Source of the DNA: Chrysaora quinquecirrha
Taxonomy: Eukaryota > Cnidaria > Scyphozoa > Semaeostomeae > Pelagiidae
Direction of reading: 5' to 3'
Assembly: GCA_014526335.1 (NCBI GenBank)
Contig: JACTAT010000009.1
Coordinates: 1,402,717-1,466,716 of the forward strand
Length of the DNA: 64,000 nucleotides
Both the position numbers and the translations under genes were made by a program. The notes below the pieces were generated by a model. That model searched no databases. It was given only the letters and a program-made list of their open reading frames with translations, and was not told the DNA's origin. This document shows positions 58,561 to 64,000 of this stretch, in pieces (within the stretch, counting starts at the first letter, position 1; each line of letters begins with the position of its first letter).

Positions 58561-59375
58561 CTGAAATTGAGAAATCAAATTTAGCCACTTAGAACGCATG
58601 AGTTGCTACGTTATGAATTCAAAAAACATTGCCCGAAGATACTGATTAGCACTAATGTTTGGTATTTGGGAAAAGGAAAAAGATCACTTTCTTGGCCAAC
58701 TATCAAACATTGTTTGTCAAACATTTGAGATTCGCTTTGCAAGCGATGTTTGACCATTTTGCCATGTCACAACACATTTCTTTAAAAGCACAAAGAGCTT
58801 AATTCTTGGCCAAACGGTCAAAGATTGCTTGAAAATCTAATTTCTTATATTTGAGCAATAATGATTGATCATTTGGCCACGGCCAAAAAAACAAGTTAAA
58901 CTGGTTGCACAATGTTTTGGAAACGCAATTGTCGATGACCAGATTCTTAAGGATTTCAAAGCCTGGCATCTTTGGATCTGGAAGTATACCTGCTTTAAAA
59001 ACGCAGTCACGGAGCCTGCTAGCCATAGATTTCACAATTTGCTTTTAATGGAAAGGTTTTCGCATTTTTTCAACATGCCCCAGACAATATTAAATACATG
59101 CATACATTGCATACAACATTACAACATGCCACAAGCAGTTTTCCCTCTCTATATGCTGCGAGAATAACATCTCTGCTACATTCTTACCATTGTTGTGTTC
59201 AGATTTTAGAATTTCTAGGCTTGATGTCATAGTAGAAAGCTCATATATTGATTGAGTGTATGAAGGTGTATGAATTAAAAATATGATAAGAATTTAAATA
59301 TGATTCAGAAAATGTTTCAGACAGCCTGGGACCTGGGAAATTGATGTTACAAGAGCAGGAACTAAACCTGTAAAC

Positions 59376-59662
59376 TTGAAAAATTAAACGAACTTACCTG
59401 TAAGTGAAGTTTGATTGCAATTCTGTGAGTCATCGGCCGTGACCGGAGGAGCTGTGCGAGAGAGTGTGCGCAGCGCACGCAAACCAGTCTTTAGAGCAAC
59501 ACAAATAGATCAATGACAAAAGGGGACGTGACGGAGGAGCAGAAAAGGGTTGGGGGAAACGGAGTGACCGGAGGGTGGGCGCACAGCTCCTCCGGTCACG
59601 GCCGATGACTCACAGAATTGCAATCAAACTTCACTTACAGGTAAGTTCGTTTAATTTTTCAA
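59376..59662. repeat. Perfect 82-bp inverted repeat with 123-bp spacer
   Basis: 59376-59457 and 59581-59662 are exact reverse complements. Each arm contains CTTACCTGTAAGTGAAGT and GTCATCGGCCGTGACCGGAG. The spacer has GTGTGCGCAGCGCACGC. A looser third copy of the core (GTCATCGGCCCAGTTCCCCT TGGAGCTG) follows at 59673-59705. This may be the terminal repeat/internal complementary region of the neighbouring DIRS-type element or a separate palindromic element. Confidence 0.85.
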
Positions 59663-60047
59663 TTCTATTTCGTCATCGGCCCAGTTCCCCTTGGAGCTGT
59701 ACGAGATTTTAGAGTTGTCATTGAGAGATTTGCGCGGAATCATGAAGCCCGAAAGGGAATCCGCGTTTTGTGTGGCCAGCGAACATTTGGTAGACGCTCG
59801 GCATAACATACAAGTTATGAGACAATAGGAGTCTTGTGAAGTTATCCAGTATTCCCTATTGATTCACCTTTGAAGTTTATTTTTCGTCATCTTCGTGCTT
59901 AGTATTTCAAGGCAGTCTTTTATGGTATGTAATGCTATAACGCAGTTATTATTATAAATGTGAACATGAAGCATTAATCAATTTTTGAATTGCGTTACAA
60001 GTAAGTTACAAGAAGTAACAATAAGTAACAATAAAGTGTCCAATAAG
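59663..60047 (-). other. DIRS 3' non-coding end
   Basis: Non-coding sequence between the recombinase stop and the 82-bp inverted repeat. It contains AAGTAACAATAAGTAACAAT direct repeats near 60010. No long ORF. Confidence 0.5.
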
Positions 60048-61277
60048 TTACAAAGCAGATGTACGGAGTAAAGCTGTTCCAAAGTTAAATGAGTCACATT
60101 TTAACTGATAGAAACGACTAAACGTTCTCTCATGAGACCATCCTGCAGCAGCAAGGATTCCTTTCATAGTATCCATTTTTTGGCTAAGACTGGAGGTCGA
60201 AGCAGCTCTTGTGCTGTGGGATTTGAACTTTGTTGTATCAATTCCTGCTGCTCTTAGGAATGCGAGACACCACCGCGAAATAGAGTCAGCAGACGCGGGG
60301 TGATATGGTTGCCTGATAGTGATCAGAAGTTGCTTATTATCGGCTCTCCGACTTTCTGTGCGTTTTAAATAGTGTTTTAAATGTTCATAAATGCACAGCT
60401 TTGCGTCGGCAGGGTATTTCTCATAGGTAATTGGTTGTTGATGAAAGCCAGGTCTTGTATGTTTCAAAAGTTCGGTAATATGGAAGGTGTAGGCTGAGGG
60501 CGTAACATCCATACGATCAATACGTAAAGCTTTAATTGTTTGACGACGCTGTCCACTCAGCAAGCACAAGAGGAAGGTAAGGCGTAATGTAAGGGTGTAT
60601 ATATCCAACTCTTCAACCGGAGGTTGGGAGCGAATGTATTCAAAAACGGTGTGGACATCCCAAATAGTTTGGTAGCGCCGTAGGGCTGGGCGGAGGTTGA
60701 ATACTCCTTTCATGAAACGGGAGACAAGATGGTGATTTCCAACCAAGTTATCACCGTTTTGTTGAAATAATGACGATAGTGCGCTACGAGCAGTATTAAT
60801 AGAGCTGTATGATAATCCAGCATTATACAAGGTGGTTAAGAAATCAATTACAATGTTTACATGTGCAGCAAGAGGATCACATGATTTTGCTTCACAAAAG
60901 TGCAGCCAGCGGCGTAAATAGGTAGAATACTGTTTCTGCGTGCCACTTCGCCAAGAGGCCATTATTATATCAACAGCTCGTCCGGAGATTCCTCGTTTAG
61001 AACAGGTTTGCCGGACACAAGACATACCATCAGATGTAATTTGCGTAGAAGCGGGTGCTGGAGAGATGGAGCTACTGATAACGATAGGAGATTGTTCGTC
61101 GGTCGAAGATAAACTGGTGGAGCAGTCAGCATTTTCAACAGAATTGGGTACCAGGGCTGTGTTGGCCACTTGGGTACCACGACTACTCCTGCTGCATTGT
61201 CTTGTAATATCTTTTGCAGCACATGAAGTACACAACTGAAAGGTGGGAAACAGTAAATATTCAAATTTTCCCAACAA
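60048..61277 (-). CDS. DIRS-type tyrosine recombinase
   Basis: DIRS retroelements integrate with a tyrosine recombinase instead of a DDE integrase. This frame (up to 409 residues; the first ~90 overlap the RT frame and may not be used) has an N-terminal SAM-like helical domain (about 105-190). The catalytic core has Arg244 in LSGQRRQTIKAL, His354-x2-Arg357 in KSHSTRAAS, and W380/H382 then Tyr390 in GWSHERTFSRFY. All catalytic positions are present. It overlaps the RT/RNase H frame by about 310 nt, as usual in DIRS elements. Confidence 0.85.
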   Translation of the reverse strand: MLGKFEYLLFPTFQLCTSCAAKDITRQCSRSSRGTQVANTALVPNSVENADCSTSLSSTDEQSPIVISSSISPAPASTQITSDGMSCVRQTCSKRGISGRAVDIIMASWRSGTQKQYSTYLRRWLHFCEAKSCDPLAAHVNIVIDFLTTLYNAGLSYSSINTARSALSSLFQQNGDNLVGNHHLVSRFMKGVFNLRPALRRYQTIWDVHTVFEYIRSQPPVEELDIYTLTLRLTFLLCLLSGQRRQTIKALRIDRMDVTPSAYTFHITELLKHTRPGFHQQPITYEKYPADAKLCIYEHLKHYLKRTESRRADNKQLLITIRQPYHPASADSISRWCLAFLRAAGIDTTKFKSHSTRAASTSSLSQKMDTMKGILAAAGWSHERTFSRFYQLKCDSFNFGTALLRTSAL

Positions 61278-62596
61278 AGAGTGAAAGCATTAATTGCAAA
61301 GGCATCGGGGTCTGGCCTCAGGGAACAATATTTAAGAAACTGTTTGTTGTGCCTGGAGGCGAACAGATCAATCTCTGGTTGAAATTTTAGACGTGATAGT
61401 GCATTTCGAAGCACTTCAGTATTAAGCCTCCATTCAGCATCTTGCTTATAAACTTTTCGCGATTCTCTATCTGCGATTACGTTGTGTTCGCCGGGGATGT
61501 GGCATGCAGTGACCCAAATGTTGTGGGCATAGCAAAATTTCCAAAGTTGCACGGCAAGTGCATTAAGGGAATCATTATGATTTGTACCCATGTGGTTAAT
61601 TATTGCAACAACAGAGGTGTTGTCAATCATGAGCTGGACGTGTTTGTTTGCAAGCTGGGCCTTGAAAGTTTTTAATGCAAAGAATGCAGCCAACATTTCA
61701 AGGGTATTTATATGATGCTTTGATTCTGGCAGAGACCATACGCCTCCTGTAGACTCTGATCTCAGAGAGGCCCCCCAACCAGTCTTCGAGGCATCGGAAA
61801 ATAAACTGATATCCGGTGCAGGAGGAGCAATATGCCCGAAACTTGTAGGCATATTTTGGATCCACCATTCTAGGTCTGCTATAGCAGCGTGAGTAAGCGT
61901 CATGTACGCATCGAAGTTGCCACAAGAGTGTTTTAGGGCAATGATTTTGTCTCTTTCTAGCCATCTGTAATGGATACCGCCGTACGGAACGGCAGGGAGA
62001 CTGGAAACCATGTAGCCTACGGCTTTTGCTGTGTCCCTAATTCGAATTTTGTTTGAGTGGGCGAGCGCCAATTCTAAGAATGTGACAATCTTCTTAGTGC
62101 GGTCCGGTGGAAGGCTTATTTGCATTGTTTTTGAGTCAAGGATAAACCCTAGAAACTTTATTTGTTGTGTTGGGTAAAATTCTGATTTATCTGGGTGCAA
62201 CACAAAGCCCAGCTTATTGAATTGGCGAAAGGTCGCAATGACGGTATTGAGACAGTTGTCATAAGAATCAGCTTGCAGATAGAGATCATCGATATAACTT
62301 GCGATTATGTGCCCCTGGGATCGCAAAGTAGCGACTGGGGGCTTTAGCAATTTGGTGAACTGTCTGGGGCAGGACGCAAGGCCATTAGGGTATGCAGTAT
62401 AAGCAAACAGATTACCCTCATATGAAAATTTTAAGTAACGCTGATACTCGGAATGTATGCCCACACTGTAATAGGCATCTTTGAGATCAACCGAGGCCAT
62501 CCAGCAATTGGGAGTAATCATGGCTAGGATGCTCTGGATAGTTTCCATTTTGAAATGGTGGTAAACAACATAGCTATTAAGCTTTTTTAGATTCAA
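60965..62596 (-). CDS. DIRS-type reverse transcriptase / RNase H
   Basis: Residue numbers start from the first Met of the open frame. Asp37 lies in SVDLKDAYYS (RT motif A) and YIDD at 101-104 is the catalytic motif. The RNase H domain has Asp268 (SDASKTGWGA), Glu300, Asp325 (MIDNTS) and Asp376 (VIADRESR). The C-terminal region (about 400-500: IDLFASRHN) is the DIRS methyltransferase-like/linker part. The true N-terminus extends upstream across 62597-62690 (IFCVPKPDGKVRLIL) to a 1-nt frameshift. Confidence 0.9.
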   Translation of the reverse strand: MNLKKLNSYVVYHHFKMETIQSILAMITPNCWMASVDLKDAYYSVGIHSEYQRYLKFSYEGNLFAYTAYPNGLASCPRQFTKLLKPPVATLRSQGHIIASYIDDLYLQADSYDNCLNTVIATFRQFNKLGFVLHPDKSEFYPTQQIKFLGFILDSKTMQISLPPDRTKKIVTFLELALAHSNKIRIRDTAKAVGYMVSSLPAVPYGGIHYRWLERDKIIALKHSCGNFDAYMTLTHAAIADLEWWIQNMPTSFGHIAPPAPDISLFSDASKTGWGASLRSESTGGVWSLPESKHHINTLEMLAAFFALKTFKAQLANKHVQLMIDNTSVVAIINHMGTNHNDSLNALAVQLWKFCYAHNIWVTACHIPGEHNVIADRESRKVYKQDAEWRLNTEVLRNALSRLKFQPEIDLFASRHNKQFLKYCSLRPDPDAFAINAFTLCWENLNIYCFPPFSCVLHVLQKILQDNAAGVVVVPKWPTQPWYPILLKMLTAPPVYLRPTNNLLSLSVAPSLQHPLLRKLHLMVCLVSGKPVLNEESPDELLI

Positions 62597-62969
62597 AATA
62601 AGACGAACTTTCCCATCAGGTTTGGGTACACAAAAGATGGGGGAAATAAATTCACAATTCTCGTGTTTAACTTTTTGAGAATCTTTTTCTTACTAAAGTT
62701 TGAATTTCTTTGTTTACGAGGGCTTTATGCTCTGTAGAAACGGAGTTTGGGGGATAGCCTCGTTGAGATTGTGGGGGAGACTGAAACTCAATAATGTCCC
62801 CGGAAACAATTTGTAAGATGTGCGGATCTGAAGTGATCCTTTGCCAGTTGTTCAAATACTTAGAAATCTGGCCAGCCCTGAACGCCTCAACACGGCTTTT
62901 TAGGTATGGGCGTAAAAAATTTCTAACAAATGCTGTGTATAGTGATACCTGTGTTTCCACCAGGTTCAA
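62597..62969 (-). pseudogene. N-terminal part of the DIRS RT, split by a frameshift
   Basis: 62690-62969 carries HKALVNKEIQTLVRKRFSKS in one frame; HENCEFISPIFCVPKPDGKV then continues in the other, straight into the RT. The switch falls at a run of five A's near 62686, where one base fewer would make a single frame. This is decay, a sequencing error at a homopolymer, or less likely programmed frameshifting. Confidence 0.75.
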
Positions 62970-63925
62970 TTGTTTGTAAACTTCCTCCTCTGAGGGTTGT
63001 TTGGGGTCGACCGTTGTTGTTGAGTCCTCCTGGGAGGGTATTGTACCCTCCCGCGCTGGGATAAAAAAGACTTTGTGAAAGGTTGTTGGTAGCGATAGGA
63101 GGAACGGTCATTGGCTCCGCGGCGAGGCGTGCGAGCCGATAAAGTTTTCATCATGCGATTGGCGGCCTTTGCCTCTTGGAGGGTTTTTGATATATCATCC
63201 CCAAACAGGAGTTTTGTCGGCTTTATATTCCGACTACAAGCCGCTCGATACTCAGGATTAATGGTCGAGCGCATGGCGTCTTTCCTACGAAAGGAAAGTT
63301 CTTTAGAAATAAACCCAAGGAGGGTGACGATATCAAGTTGCCGTGCAGCAATAGCTTGGCAATCAAGCGAGGATTTGTCTTTATGGGACTTAATTATATC
63401 CTCGAGGGATATTGCAACGGCACTGGTTGCTGTTATAACCGCATCCTGAATTGCGGCCAGGGCTTTATCAGCGGCTTTGGCGTCAGCCCGTAAAGAGGAC
63501 CATACTTGTTGGTTCACACGTGGCCGATGAACATCAGAGCAATTTTCGGGCACGTGATATTTGTCAAGAAGACCCTTTCGTTGGGAGGTCTCCAACTCGG
63601 TTTGAAACTTTTTATTTACCGTTTCAGCCAAATGGGCAGTGATTGGTGGGCCTGTGATTGTAGGCATACTAGTAGCACTAGCCACCAGGTCAACAAAGGC
63701 ATTTTGTTCATTCAATTCTGCCTCATTTTGATTGACAACGACGTCATCGTCAATGTCATTCTCGCCAAAGAGGCTCAAAACATCGTCAACTGAAGGACAA
63801 GCCTCTGAATCATGCCCAACTGTAGAAGGGGCTGGCGAGTTTGCGTCATAGATATCATTTGACGCACATGTGAGATCGTGTCCTTTCGAGGGCACTTGAT
63901 GCGTGCTGGATTGCACAGACTGCAC
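62966..63925 (-). CDS. DIRS gag-like protein (ORF1)
   Basis: 319 residues from the first in-window Met. An acidic N-terminus (DDVLSLFGENDIDDDVVV) precedes LLDKYHVPENCSDVHRPRVN and a helical stretch rich in Ala/Leu, a pattern I recognise from ORF1 of DIRS elements. The C-terminus is basic and Gln/Arg-rich (PPRRTQQQRSTPNNPQRRK), suited to RNA binding. It overlaps the next ORF by 4 nt. The start may lie further right, near the window edge. Confidence 0.75.
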   Translation of the reverse strand: MQSVQSSTHQVPSKGHDLTCASNDIYDANSPAPSTVGHDSEACPSVDDVLSLFGENDIDDDVVVNQNEAELNEQNAFVDLVASATSMPTITGPPITAHLAETVNKKFQTELETSQRKGLLDKYHVPENCSDVHRPRVNQQVWSSLRADAKAADKALAAIQDAVITATSAVAISLEDIIKSHKDKSSLDCQAIAARQLDIVTLLGFISKELSFRRKDAMRSTINPEYRAACSRNIKPTKLLFGDDISKTLQEAKAANRMMKTLSARTPRRGANDRSSYRYQQPFTKSFLSQRGRVQYPPRRTQQQRSTPNNPQRRKFTNN

Positions 63926-64000
63926 ACGTCTTCGCTTTTGAAGCGGTGCGTCATGATTTTGCTCGGAGCAATCTGAGCGCCCGTGTTTTTGATGATCAAG

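Overview
This is animal nuclear DNA: AT-rich, with short exons, long introns, GT-AG splice sites and dense mobile DNA. No ribosomal, CRISPR or operon structure is visible. DIRS-type retroelements, MITEs, a tRNA-derived SINE and a RAG1/Transib-like transposase gene together suggest an invertebrate such as a cnidarian. That assignment is inference; nothing here fixes the species.

Layout, left to right. (1) 0.6-4.6 kb: a two-exon plus-strand gene whose product carries the spacing of catalytic and zinc-binding residues found in the RAG1/Transib transposase core. It faces, tail to tail, a minus-strand gene for a chromo-barrel/Tudor-knot (histone-reader-like) protein. (2) 4.7-9.1 kb: LTR-like sequence, a long GAT microsatellite and a MITE. 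(3) 9.15-14.8 kb: the last three exons of calcineurin B (minus strand); its first intron from the 3' end holds an intact glycosyltransferase-like ORF on the plus strand, a MITE and minisatellites. The 5' exons of calcineurin B were not found. (4) 17.7-58.6 kb: one large minus-strand gene, recognised as a CCDC88 (Girdin/Daple) homologue from exons encoding the conserved end of the coiled coil, ending in a Daple-like C-terminal PDZ-binding tail (-YGNV). Its 5' half is an array of small coiled-coil exons that all have the same phase. Its 3' half is present twice: block B about 28.6-44.2 kb and block A about 15.4-28.2 kb. (5) 59.4-64 kb: a perfect 82-bp inverted repeat, then a DIRS-type retroelement (gag-like, RT/RNase H and tyrosine recombinase ORFs, minus strand) running off the right edge.

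The two 3' halves of CCDC88 are each damaged, in different places. Block B has every expected exon but a 1-nt loss in its first exon and two altered splice donors. Block A keeps that first exon but lacks two others. Either B is the working copy and its 1-nt loss is a sequence error, or neither copy is whole, or the two blocks are divergent haplotypes placed in tandem by assembly. Both blocks share two foldback elements; a SINE, a LINE 3' end and other insertions occur in B only, and an LTR remnant in A only, so much of the mobile DNA arrived after the blocks diverged.
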